Source: Phycisphaerae bacterium
GTDB taxonomy: Bacteria > Planctomycetota > Phycisphaerae > JAJVII01
Assembly (NCBI GenBank): GCA_022072085.1
Contig: JAJVII010000035.1
Coordinates: forward strand, 1-64,000
Reading direction: 5' to 3'
DNA: 64,000 bases
The notes beneath the pieces were generated by a model. That model had not been told where the DNA came from. It made no database searches and saw only the letters and a list, made by a program, of their open reading frames with translations. Below, piece after piece: positions 8,506 to 15,747 of the stretch. The stretch's first letter is position 1, and each line of letters opens with the position of its first letter. Both the position numbers and the translations under genes were made by a program.

Positions 8506-9675
8506 ATGCACGATCATACCGTTGCGTCTACACCTGTTCAAGCGGGCTTCCTGGGCGATTGGGCGGGCAGGCCGGGGGCCGGGGGCGGTTCATCCGCCCC
8601 GGCCCCGGCCTCCGCCCGGCCCGAAGGGCCGGGCAGTAGACTTGAAGTACAGGGCAATAAGGTTACCGGGGGCATTGAAGGTCGCGCCCTGGTGGTCCGT
8701 CGCCATCGGTGCGGCTGCCGAGTCTGCCCGACGTGCGGGCCGATCCTGGGTTCACGCGTGCGGGGCAATCTGCTCAGCCAGGGCGGCGAGTGGATCAGGC
8801 CGAAGTTGTTCACCCTGACAGTCGATCCCAAGCGATTCGATTCGCCACAAGCTGCGTGGCGGTACGTCACCAATGGAAAGTACCTCCCGCGTCTGTTGCG
8901 TGGCCTGGGCATCAAGCGGTGGGTGTGGGTCCTGGAGTTCCAGAGCCTGGAGCGCGGCGGCTGGCCTCACTGGCATGTCCTCATCGACGTTGGCCGGCTT
9001 CCTCGGGCCTATGTCGATCTCGACCGGGCATGGCGGCTGTGGCGGGATGAGTGGCATATCGGCGGCGTCGATCTGAACAGCCGCAAGCGCGAGGCCTGCA
9101 AAGGCGTCGTGGCCGCCATCCGCTACATCACGAAGTACCTCATCAAGTCACCCAAGGGCGGCTTTCCTGATTGGGTCCTCGCCCTGTCGCGTGTGCGTTT
9201 CATTCAGGGCAGCCAAGCCGTCGGAGCGTTGGTCAGCCGCCGGCGGGCGTCGTCCTCATCCGCCAGCCGGCCGGGCGACGAGAACGGCGAAGATCGAAAG
9301 CGGAAACGCGAGAAGGGCGAGCCGTCGCCCCTCGCCCAGCGTGTCAAGGGCTGCGGCAAGTCCTCCGTCGTCCTCGATCAGGACACCGGCTTCGATGGCG
9401 AACCTCGCCGGCGATTCGTCGGCAACCTAGCTGGCTCACCTGGGCGCGTGGTGCTGCTCTCCAAGCTCGGCAAGCTGCCGCAATGGACAATTGTTCCCGA
9501 TCATTCCGGCGGGGAAATGATCGGGTTTCATGTGGTGCTTGGTGATGGGGAAGATGCAAGAGACGTCTTGTCCCGCCTGCAGGCCAACGTGGAGGACGCA
9601 GCTGTACGCGAAATCCTCATAGGTCGAAATCGTCGAGGCGAAAACTGCAAAGCATGGTCGTATCAACAACCTTGA
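8506..9675 (+). CDS. HUH-type rolling-circle replication initiator (Rep)
   Basis: The protein has 389 residues from the ATG at 8506, which follows GGGGAAG; the first 50 residues are Gly/Ala/Pro-rich. A Cys cluster (C69, C71, C74, C77) precedes the HUH motif GWPHWHVLID (H155 and H157, metal ligands). The helix AAIRYITKYLIK (Y207, Y211) carries the likely nicking tyrosine and lysine. A low-complexity Ser/Arg/Lys linker then leads to a C-terminal domain, GEPRRRFVGNLAG. In the family the enzyme nicks one strand at a plasmid or phage origin and stays joined to the 5' end. It is most like the G2P/ORF2 rolling-circle group. The last 59 bp overlap the convergent cargo gene. Confidence 0.82.
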   Translation: MHDHTVASTPVQAGFLGDWAGRPGAGGGSSAPAPASARPEGPGSRLEVQGNKVTGGIEGRALVVRRHRCGCRVCPTCGPILGSRVRGNLLSQGGEWIRPKLFTLTVDPKRFDSPQAAWRYVTNGKYLPRLLRGLGIKRWVWVLEFQSLERGGWPHWHVLIDVGRLPRAYVDLDRAWRLWRDEWHIGGVDLNSRKREACKGVVAAIRYITKYLIKSPKGGFPDWVLALSRVRFIQGSQAVGALVSRRRASSSSASRPGDENGEDRKRKREKGEPSPLAQRVKGCGKSSVVLDQDTGFDGEPRRRFVGNLAGSPGRVVLLSKLGKLPQWTIVPDHSGGEMIGFHVVLGDGEDARDVLSRLQANVEDAAVREILIGRNRRGENCKAWSYQQP

Positions 9676-10324
9676 TTGTCCCGTTGTCGTCGGCCTCTAC
9701 GTTCCACGGCCAGACTCTGCACCTTGGGTCCTTTGGGTCATCAACCATAGAGACGAACCTTATCGTTTCGAACTCGCCGGGAATGCCAACGCACAAACGT
9801 CCCTGGTAGATACTGCCGGGTAGGTGTGTGCATGATCGCATGTCCTGCCCGCAAATTGAGCACCGGAGCTGTTTGCAGACGATTTCGGGACTGACGTAAG
9901 GTCCGTCCCCAAAGCTCTCCTTTATGTGGTTGATGACCGCGTCAATGCGTTCCAGACACCACTGGGGAAAAGCGTGTGTGCAACCTGCCATAGCGTAAGA
10001 GATTCTTTCCTTGGCATCCCAGAGGACTTGCCAAACCTCTTCAACAACTTTCGGACTTTGGATCCATCCCACACGAGCTGTGACGTGGGCGGCATGGACG
10101 CAATCTGCCAAGCCTCGGAACAGAATTCCCGCGATCAGGGCAATGGTGCGCAAGGCACCATCGCTGCCCATGTCTGATGCAAGCATAGTCGCGCAGTGCT
10201 TAACCGCAGTCTTGCACCTCATGTTTGCGGCGTCGAAATCCGCGTCATGAAAGTCTGTCTCGATTGCATCTAAGCAGTCCGAAGCCCAAGCCTGTATCTC
10301 GTCGTGCGGGGTATCACTTGTCAT
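9617..10324 (-). CDS. Element cargo protein with Cys/His cluster, function unknown
   Basis: A 235-residue soluble protein of no family I can name. Residues 1-140 are mostly helical. Residues 155-178 hold a compact metal-binding-like cluster: C155-x2-C158-x6-C165-x-H167, then Y173 and C178. The C-terminal 50 residues are acidic and beta-rich, with many hydrophobic residues (RCRVWPWNVE). Its start overlaps the stop of the preceding membrane-protein gene by 11 bp, so the two are translationally coupled. Base composition is clearly lower in GC than the chromosome. Its 3' end overlaps rep by 59 bp tail to tail. A defence, anti-defence or superinfection role is possible from context only. Confidence 0.7.
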   Translation of the reverse strand: MTSDTPHDEIQAWASDCLDAIETDFHDADFDAANMRCKTAVKHCATMLASDMGSDGALRTIALIAGILFRGLADCVHAAHVTARVGWIQSPKVVEEVWQVLWDAKERISYAMAGCTHAFPQWCLERIDAVINHIKESFGDGPYVSPEIVCKQLRCSICGQDMRSCTHLPGSIYQGRLCVGIPGEFETIRFVSMVDDPKDPRCRVWPWNVEADDNGTIKVVDTTMLCSFRLDDFDL

Positions 10325-10805
10325 CCGGGTTGTTCTCCGTTGCGGCCAGAAGACGAAGAAGTACCTCGGAATCGCCTTCGTACTTGATGGAACTGAACTC
10401 TCCGTCTTTCCGAAGGAGAATGTTGACTCGTACGGCTAGGGGCTTATCTGGCGGAGTATTTGAACCGCTGGACTTGCCGGTCTTGCGACCGAAGAGCTTT
10501 GTTGCCAGGATGTTGACGAGGAGAGGGACAATGACGGTATTCAATATCCAGATCGTTCCAAGCCAGATCAATGCACCGCGTCTCTCGAGGAACTTGGTTT
10601 CCAGCCCTAGGTCGAGTGAATTGGCGCATCGGATGTTCTCGGCCTTGACCAACTTGCTCAGGGTGATTGAGGAGTCTGAGTCGTAGAGTTGGTCGCCCTG
10701 CGCAGGGCCTTCGATGTTCTCGGGCAGGCAGAGCACGTCGAACTTAAGAATGTCCTCTTCGGCCACACCGAGACGGATCAATGGGGACAATTTGCTATCG
10801 ATCAT
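10314..10805 (-). CDS. Element cargo: single-pass membrane protein, function unknown
   Basis: A 163-residue protein. Residues 1-75 are soluble, with a short DSDSSITLSKLVKAENI stretch that reads like a small regulatory fold. One strong membrane segment follows (about residues 78-103, ALIWLGTIWILNTVIVPLLV), then basic residues, a Ser/Asn/Pro linker and a C-terminal mixed alpha/beta domain (VRVNILLRKDG to LLRLLAATEN). There is no signal peptide, so the membrane segment is internal. It is the first gene of a coupled pair with the Cys/His protein. Low GC compared with the chromosome supports arrival by transfer. I do not recognise the family. Confidence 0.7.
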   Translation of the reverse strand: MIDSKLSPLIRLGVAEEDILKFDVLCLPENIEGPAQGDQLYDSDSSITLSKLVKAENIRCANSLDLGLETKFLERRGALIWLGTIWILNTVIVPLLVNILATKLFGRKTGKSSGSNTPPDKPLAVRVNILLRKDGEFSSIKYEGDSEVLLRLLAATENNPDDK

Positions 10806-10904
10806 TGTTGGGGCTCCCTACTGGAATTCAGTGCGATTATCGCTCGCTGGCCAAGCCGAAGCAAGCATCCTCAATCGTCTTGCTTGGGCCTCCTTGTTGG
10901 AGCG

Positions 10905-11033
10905 AACCTGCCGCACCAGCGGCAACGGGTTCGGTCGATGCAGCCCGGCCCGATGGATGTCCATGAGTGATTGCCTCGGCAATCGGGGAGCAGCAGAAGC
11001 AAGCGGGACAGCGCAGCAGGCGAGACGGCGTGG
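10905..11033. repeat. Structured repeat copy B (two hairpins)
   Basis: A bulged hairpin (AACC, one base, GCCGC, loop acca, GCGGC, three bases, GGTT; 10905-10931) is followed by a block (10958-10999) nearly identical to copy A at 5174-5214. The block contains the palindrome GATTGCC-TC-GGCAATC. A GACGGCGTGG segment ends near 11033. It lies between the cargo operon and the helix-turn-helix gene, in a 377-bp stretch without other genes. It could be a replication origin, a transcriptional boundary or a dispersed genomic repeat. Confidence 0.7.
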
Positions 11034-11145
11034 GCAGGGGCCAAACGGGGACGGCCAGGGGGGCCGGCTTGGCCCCTGGGGACCCACGGCGTTTTGCCTG
11101 CCGCCGGGCTGCCGAAGAAAAGTGCATCCGTCGTCACCTTTTTAG

Positions 11146-11175
11146 TTGACGCGTCGTTCACTTCCTCGATAGGAT
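11146..11175 (+). promoter_or_regulatory. Putative promoter of the HTH-Xis-Int operon
   Basis: TTGACG, 18 bases, TAGGAT. The -10 ends only 7 bases before the ATG at 11183, so the transcript would be leaderless or nearly so. Confidence 0.4.
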
Positions 11176-11182
11176 TCCCGGC

Positions 11183-11668
11183 ATGGGCAAGAAAGACTTT
11201 GAATTCGTGGAGATTCCCGACCGCCTTCGGCCGCTCCTGGGCGAGGTCGATCCTGGCACGCGCCTTTTCCGGCGGTTCGGGAACGATGACGACTACCAGG
11301 AGTGGTGGGACGCGGTCTGCGAAATCTGCGGCGAGGAAAGCAGCCTCTCGCCCGGCGGCGTGTCCATGTATGCCGCCGTCTCGCGGGCCGGCGTTCACAA
11401 GCGGATGAAAGAGGGCCGCATCACGGCGTTCATGTTCCACGTCGTCAAGGGCCAGTCGCGATGGACGCGGCGGGAGCTACTGGAGAACAGCGTACCGTAC
11501 ATCTACATCCCGGGCATCGAAGTTCGCCGGTGGGCCGAGATTCTCGGCGCGATGAATCGCGCCGAGGCAAAGCGGGAGGCGTTCGGCGACGGCGATTTTG
11601 TGGGGCGTTTTCTTGAATCGCGGGGGCGGAAGCTCCCCAAGGGCAGCAAGAGCAAGGAGAAGAAGTGA
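11183..11668 (+). CDS. Helix-turn-helix protein of the integrative element
   Basis: A 161-residue protein. Residues 56-83, LSPGGVSMYAAVSRAGVHKR followed by MKEGRITA, have the form of a short winged or MerR/AlpA-like helix-turn-helix: a helix entry, a recognition helix with VSRAGVHKR, and the GRI turn. The C terminus is Lys/Arg-rich. Proteins with this motif commonly sit beside excisionase and integrase genes in planctomycete elements. The likely role is control of the element or help with Rep or Int. The stop overlaps the next start (TGATG), and the three genes 11183-13059 form an operon. Confidence 0.72.
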   Translation: MGKKDFEFVEIPDRLRPLLGEVDPGTRLFRRFGNDDDYQEWWDAVCEICGEESSLSPGGVSMYAAVSRAGVHKRMKEGRITAFMFHVVKGQSRWTRRELLENSVPYIYIPGIEVRRWAEILGAMNRAEAKREAFGDGDFVGRFLESRGRKLPKGSKSKEKK

Positions 11669-11919
11669 TGGCTACGAGCGTGGGCGAATCGTCTGGAGGC
11701 GATCGCCTGGGGGATTTCGGGCGGCTGCTGTCGGAGGCGGAAGTCATTTCGATTCTGTCTCTGGACCAGCGGAGGAACCCGAAGGGGGCGTTGCGTTGGC
11801 TGATACGAACGGGACGGCTCGCGGTTGTCAGGCTGGCCAAGGGGATAAACGGCTTCAGACGCGAGGACGTGGCTGCGTTCATCGAGTCTTGCCGTGTGCC
11901 GGCTACGGACCGGCGATAA
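11668..11919 (+). CDS. Excisionase-like small HTH protein
   Basis: An 83-residue protein beginning at the ATG that overlaps the preceding stop by one base; AAGGAG lies upstream. LLSEAEVISIL, GALRWLIRTGRLAVVRL, and GFRREDVAAFIES form the helix, turn, wing and closing helix of an AlpA/excisionase-type DNA-binding fold, which usually bends DNA at att sites and steers an integrase to excision. It lies 12 bp upstream of the integrase gene. Its role as Xis is inferred from fold and position. Confidence 0.72.
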   Translation: MATSVGESSGGDRLGDFGRLLSEAEVISILSLDQRRNPKGALRWLIRTGRLAVVRLAKGINGFRREDVAAFIESCRVPATDRR

Positions 11920-11931
11920 GGGGTATCTGGC

Positions 11932-13059
11932 ATGGCAATCAATCGCAACCCAACAGCGGTGTGGATGGTCCGGCGCCGGGGCAAGCGGGGGACAAGCTAC
12001 CAGCTTCGCTGGATCGACCCGCGAACCGGCCAGCAGCGGGCGGAAGCCTGTGGCCGGGACAGCGTGTATGCCAAGACGCGGCGGGCGCAGCTCAAAGAAG
12101 AAATCCGCGAAGGGCTGGCCGGCCGACTGCCCGAGTTGAGCCTGACGGACCTGGCTGGGGCCAAGGGACAACCCGGCAAGCTCGACGCGATGATGGCTGG
12201 TCGAAGCGTGGCCACGGTCAGCAAGACCAAGGACACCCTGCGGCTGTTCAAGGCGCTGTGCGACATCGACAGCGTGGCGGCCATCGACCGACGGGCCGTG
12301 ATGGACTTCAAGGCGAAGCGGCTGGCTGGCGGGGTCCGCCCTGCGACGGTGAACAAGGACCTGCGGCAACTCCGGGCCGTGTTGTCCTACGCGATGGACG
12401 CCGGCTATCTGCGGACCAATCCCCTGCTGCGGTGGCGGGGCCTGATGCTCAAGGAACCCGAGAAGCAAGTCCGCGTCGTCGAGGCCGACGAGTTCGCCAA
12501 GCTGCTCAAGGCGTCGGAGAACCCGGCCTACCGCGCCCTGCTCGTCGTGGGCTACTACCAGGGCCTCCGCAGGACGGAGCTGGTGAACCTGCGATGGTCG
12601 GCCGTCGATCTGGTCAACCTGGTGCTCCACGTGGTCAACGTGGCCGACGCCGGCGAGTTCACCAAGAGCCGCAAGAATCGGTCGCTGCCGATGGACCCGG
12701 CCGTCGTGTCGGTCCTCAGCCAGTTGTGGAAGGACACGCCAAAGCGGGTCGAGGGTGGGACAGCTACGCCGGTCAGTCCCCACGTGTTCACCTGGCCGAC
12801 CGGCGAGCCGTTCAAGAGTGATTGGGCGACGCGGGAGTTTGAGCGTGTCGTGAAGCTGGCGGGCGTGGCCAAGTGCTCGCTGCACGATCTGCGGCGGTCG
12901 TTCAGCACGATTGCCCAGCGGGCCGGCGTTGATAGGTCCGTGGTCAAGGACCTGGGCGGCTGGTCAACGGTGGCCGTGGTCGAGAAGCACTATACCGGCA
13001 ACGTCTCGCCGGCGTATCGGGCGGCGATGGAACGCATCGCTGCCAGTCGGACAGCCTGA
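11932..13059 (+). CDS. int: Tyrosine recombinase / integrase
   Basis: A 375-residue site-specific recombinase. The N-terminal region (GKRGTSYQLRWIDPRTG) resembles an arm-binding domain, and residues about 90-165 a SAM-like core-binding domain. The catalytic domain shows the first Arg in GLRRTELVNLRW (near 212), the Lys in SRKNRSLPM, HDLRRSF with the His and second Arg (near 317), GGW in place of the usual His, and the nucleophile Tyr in KHYTG (near 354). It lies 86 bp from the intact tRNA-Leu, the usual place for an integrase beside its att site. All catalytic residues are present, so it is probably active. Confidence 0.93.
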   Translation: MAINRNPTAVWMVRRRGKRGTSYQLRWIDPRTGQQRAEACGRDSVYAKTRRAQLKEEIREGLAGRLPELSLTDLAGAKGQPGKLDAMMAGRSVATVSKTKDTLRLFKALCDIDSVAAIDRRAVMDFKAKRLAGGVRPATVNKDLRQLRAVLSYAMDAGYLRTNPLLRWRGLMLKEPEKQVRVVEADEFAKLLKASENPAYRALLVVGYYQGLRRTELVNLRWSAVDLVNLVLHVVNVADAGEFTKSRKNRSLPMDPAVVSVLSQLWKDTPKRVEGGTATPVSPHVFTWPTGEPFKSDWATREFERVVKLAGVAKCSLHDLRRSFSTIAQRAGVDRSVVKDLGGWSTVAVVEKHYTGNVSPAYRAAMERIAASRTA

Positions 13060-13066
13060 TATGGGC

Positions 13067-13090
13067 TGCGCGCTACCCGATCTCTTCCCA
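13067..13090 (+). repeat. Putative integrase arm-type site, right
   Basis: Matches 8368-8391 at 23 of 24 bases in direct orientation. It lies between the integrase stop and the tRNA-Leu gene. Confidence 0.55.
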
Positions 13091-13106
13091 AGCGGGAGTG
13101 ACGGGC

Positions 13107-13135
13107 TTGCGACGATCTTTGTAAGATACTACAAG
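13107..13135 (+). promoter_or_regulatory. Putative element-borne promoter of tRNA-Leu
   Basis: TTGCGA, 17 bases, TACAAG, ending 10 bases before the tRNA. It lies inside the element, so it would replace the chromosomal promoter cut off by integration. Confidence 0.35.
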
Positions 13136-13145
13136 GGAAGAGTTT

Positions 13146-13231
13146 GGGCGAGTGGCGGAACGGCAGACGCAGGGGACTTAAAATCCCCTGGCCCCTCTGG
13201 GGCCGTGTGGGTTCGAATCCCACCTCGCCCA
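13146..13231 (+). tRNA. tRNA-Leu (anticodon UAA)
   Basis: An 86-base class II tRNA. The seven-pair acceptor stem GGGCGAG/CTCGCCC is perfect, with discriminator A. The anticodon stem GGGGA/TCCCC encloses the loop CTTAAAA, anticodon TAA. A long variable arm (GGCCCCTCTGGGGCC) and the T arm with GTTCGAATC are present. No CCA is encoded. Its first 38 bases repeat at 8204-8241, so the 5' half was supplied by the integrated element and the 3' half is chromosomal. Confidence 0.97.
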
Positions 13232-13289
13232 TGTGACTCGTGATGGCCGGTGTTGGCAGGTCGTGCTAATCGCCTTTGTCTCCAAGGAC

Positions 13290-13515
13290 TGCTTCAACGC
13301 CTGGCAGGGCCATGCCACTTCGGACTAACGCCCGCTCCTGCACTCGGGCCTGCCGGAGTACGGGCGCAGGATCCGGGCGAGGCTAGGCGCGGCGACAGAC
13401 CCGGCAAGACGCGAGTTCTACGAGACGCTGGCTGTCGTCATGGAGGGGATTCTCACGCTCGTCCAGCGGAGCGCCAATGAATGCGCCCGGCTGGCCAAGG
13501 AGAGCCGGGACGCAG
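13290..13515 (+). pseudogene. Fragment of a glycyl radical enzyme (PFL-like) gene
   Basis: In one frame the bases read FNAWQGHATSD, a TAA stop, then RPLLHSGLPEYGRRIRARL, a DPARREFYETLAVVMEGIL segment and a QRSANECARLAKE end. This matches the region of pyruvate formate-lyase-type enzymes with GH-x-x-PDY-x-x-LL-x-x-GL and the following long helices. The TAA stands where the family has Tyr. No catalytic Cys or glycyl loop is present nearby. It is a short relic just outside the integration site. The remaining bases to 13721 show no gene. Confidence 0.6.
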
Positions 13516-13721
13516 CGACGGGGCGCCGTCTGCGGCGCCCGCGTTCGCCGGGCGCGGCCTTAATGCGACAGTCCGCAAACCGAAGCTTGCAGGTCGGCGT
13601 CCGGTCGGATAACTTCGGTGGCAGATCGTACCGGACCCTGGCGGCCGGGAAGTCATCGGCGCGCCGAGGGACCGCCGGGCGTCGGCTTCGTCGCGGATCC
13701 TGTCTGTGTTCGGGGTTGGCA

Positions 13722-15713
13722 GTGCGTCACGTCGCGGACCTAATTTTGCAGCGCGAGGCGGAAAGCCTCCGACGGGAACCCGGAGGAGCGCGGCCCACCC
13801 TGCGCCGCACGGCTGCCGACGTCGCCGTCATTGCGCTGCTGGTCGCGATCGTCACGGGGATCAGCGCGACGGCCCCGGCTTCGACCTACGCCCACGCTCA
13901 ACGCTACCAGATCGACTGTGTTCTGGATGCCATCCACAACGGCCGCTGGCTGCTGCCGCGCAGTCAGAGCCGGGGCCTGGACCGCAAGCCGCCGCTCTAC
14001 ATCTGGCTGGACGCGCCCATCGTCATGCTGACAGGCGTCTGCGACGACATCGTCTTTCGCGTCCCGACGATGGCTGCGACGCTGCTGACCGGGTTGATGA
14101 TCTACAGCCTGGGCCGGCGGTGGCACGATCGGCGGGTTGGACTGCTGGCGGCTGCGCTGTTCCTGACGGCGGCCCATATGGGCAAGCTCGCCTTCATGGC
14201 TCTGACCGACATGCTGCTGACCTGCACGATCACGGCAGCGGTGCTCTGCGCCGACCGGGTGCTCTACCATCGCGCGGGCGTGCGCCGGCGCGGGCTCTGG
14301 ATCGTCGGTTTCTGGCTGGCGATGATCGTGGGGGCGCTGGCCAAGGGATGGGGGCTGGTCAACGGCTGCCTGGTCGGCGGGACGCTGTTGCTGGCGTCGG
14401 GGCTGCGGAACGGACTTCGGACGCCGCGGCCCCGGGCAGGCTGGCGCCGCCGCCTGGGCGATTGCATTCGGCTTCTCTGGCGGCGATGGCGTCGCGACGC
14501 CGCCGCGATGCGGCTGCCGCTGGGACTGGCGGCCTGCCTTCTGCTGCTGACGCAACTGTATGTCGCGATGGCCCGCGTCGGAGGCGAGAGCTTCCTCCGC
14601 GTCGTCTACGTCGAATTCTGGCAGCGGCTGACAGGGGTCGGCGAGTCGCCGCCGGGGGGAACCTCGGTGCCGCCCATCGTGCAGCTTCTCTACTATGACT
14701 TTCCCGTTTCGGTGTTTGTCATCGGGGCGTTCTTCCTGGTCAGTCCGCGGCTATGGCTGCGAGGCTCCGGACCGATCCTTCTGCCGCTGTGCTGGATCGC
14801 GGCCGTCATGGTCCCGTTTTCCGTGTCGCACGGGTTCCGGCCCGACTACATGGCGCCGTGCTACCCGGCCATGGCGCTGCTGGGCGCCTGGGCGGTGATC
14901 CGTCTGGCCGACGCGCCGGCCGACCGTCGCCGGCGGCTTAGCCCGCTGCGGCACGCCTTCGCGGCGCCGGCGGTCACACTGGCGGTGTTCTGGCTGCTGC
15001 TGCCGTTGAACCTGCTGCTCAAGCCGTACATGTCGCGCGACCTGTACCAAGTGATCCGCGTGCCGGTCGAGATGCCCGAGGCGACGCGGTGGACGATCGT
15101 CGCTCTCATGCCGGCCGGGATACTGCTGCTGCTGCTGATCGTGCGGGCCAGCCTGTCGTGGCGGATCCGACAACTGGCGATGCTGACGGTGGTGGCCATG
15201 CTGGGGATGCTGTTCATGGATCGCCACATGCTCTGCCGCCACGCCTCCACGCTGGACGGGGAGACGATGCGGCAGTTCGCCCGGCAGATCGAGCCGGTCG
15301 TCGGCGCCCAACCCTGCTGCCTGGCCGGCATGGACCACACGACCGTGCCGCTCTACCTGGGCCGATGGGGCGAGCGGATCCTGCCGCCGGCTGACCCGGC
15401 GGTGCAACTGAACGAGTCGTCCGCGCGATGGATCGTCGTCTCTCAGCGCGGGCTGGTCGAGATCGGCGCCGCCCGGGTCGATCCGAAAGGCCGCTACCGC
15501 TTCAAGGTGGGCAAGACGGAGTACGCCTACGCTCCCGACCCGGCTTCGCTGGGGCGCGTGCACCTGACGTCGCCGCGGCCGGTGAAGTTCGCCGAGATTG
15601 GGGAATTCTACCTGATCGAACTGAAGCCGCGGCCGATCGTCCTGCCCGGCCGCCCGGTCGATGTGAAGAGCCTGCTCCGCGGAGAGTCGGACGAGGACCT
15701 CGAGGGCGGGTAA
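13722..15713 (+). CDS. GT39/ArnT-type membrane glycosyltransferase
   Basis: The start is uncertain; the GTG at 13722 gives 663 residues and places the first membrane helix near residue 30. After helix 1, the first periplasmic loop carries the catalytic-type region with DAIHNGRWLLPR and LDRKPPLYIWL, the motif that marks PMT/ArnT-like enzymes. FMALTDMLL is the second conserved acidic segment. About 11 to 12 membrane helices are visible, followed by a C-terminal periplasmic domain from about residue 490. The family transfers a sugar from a polyprenyl-phosphate carrier to lipid or protein on the outer face of the inner membrane. The acceptor is unknown. Confidence 0.8.
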   Translation: MRHVADLILQREAESLRREPGGARPTLRRTAADVAVIALLVAIVTGISATAPASTYAHAQRYQIDCVLDAIHNGRWLLPRSQSRGLDRKPPLYIWLDAPIVMLTGVCDDIVFRVPTMAATLLTGLMIYSLGRRWHDRRVGLLAAALFLTAAHMGKLAFMALTDMLLTCTITAAVLCADRVLYHRAGVRRRGLWIVGFWLAMIVGALAKGWGLVNGCLVGGTLLLASGLRNGLRTPRPRAGWRRRLGDCIRLLWRRWRRDAAAMRLPLGLAACLLLLTQLYVAMARVGGESFLRVVYVEFWQRLTGVGESPPGGTSVPPIVQLLYYDFPVSVFVIGAFFLVSPRLWLRGSGPILLPLCWIAAVMVPFSVSHGFRPDYMAPCYPAMALLGAWAVIRLADAPADRRRRLSPLRHAFAAPAVTLAVFWLLLPLNLLLKPYMSRDLYQVIRVPVEMPEATRWTIVALMPAGILLLLLIVRASLSWRIRQLAMLTVVAMLGMLFMDRHMLCRHASTLDGETMRQFARQIEPVVGAQPCCLAGMDHTTVPLYLGRWGERILPPADPAVQLNESSARWIVVSQRGLVEIGAARVDPKGRYRFKVGKTEYAYAPDPASLGRVHLTSPRPVKFAEIGEFYLIELKPRPIVLPGRPVDVKSLLRGESDEDLEGG

Positions 15714-15747
15714 TGAGCGGCGGGTGAGCAGGGGGTGCACAAAATAT

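Larger units (their letters stand above)
8204..13183. mobile_element. Integrative element in tRNA-Leu(UAA), about 4.9 kb
   Basis: The element is bounded by 38-bp direct repeats of the tRNA-Leu 5' half. It encodes a HUH Rep protein, two opposite-strand cargo genes, two small helix-turn-helix proteins and a tyrosine integrase next to the intact tRNA. A 24-bp direct repeat near both ends (8368 and 13067) fits integrase arm sites. The gene set resembles the Rep-Xis-Int core of actinomycete integrative elements, but no transfer or capsid gene is present. It could excise, replicate as a circle, and depend on a helper for transfer. Intact frames suggest it is recent and possibly active. Confidence 0.88.

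Noticed and set aside
8506-9675. IS91-type transposase
   Set aside because: The protein has a HUH motif and a Cys cluster, but its tyrosine helix and the integrase-tRNA context fit a replication initiator better. Terminal IS91-like sequences were not found.
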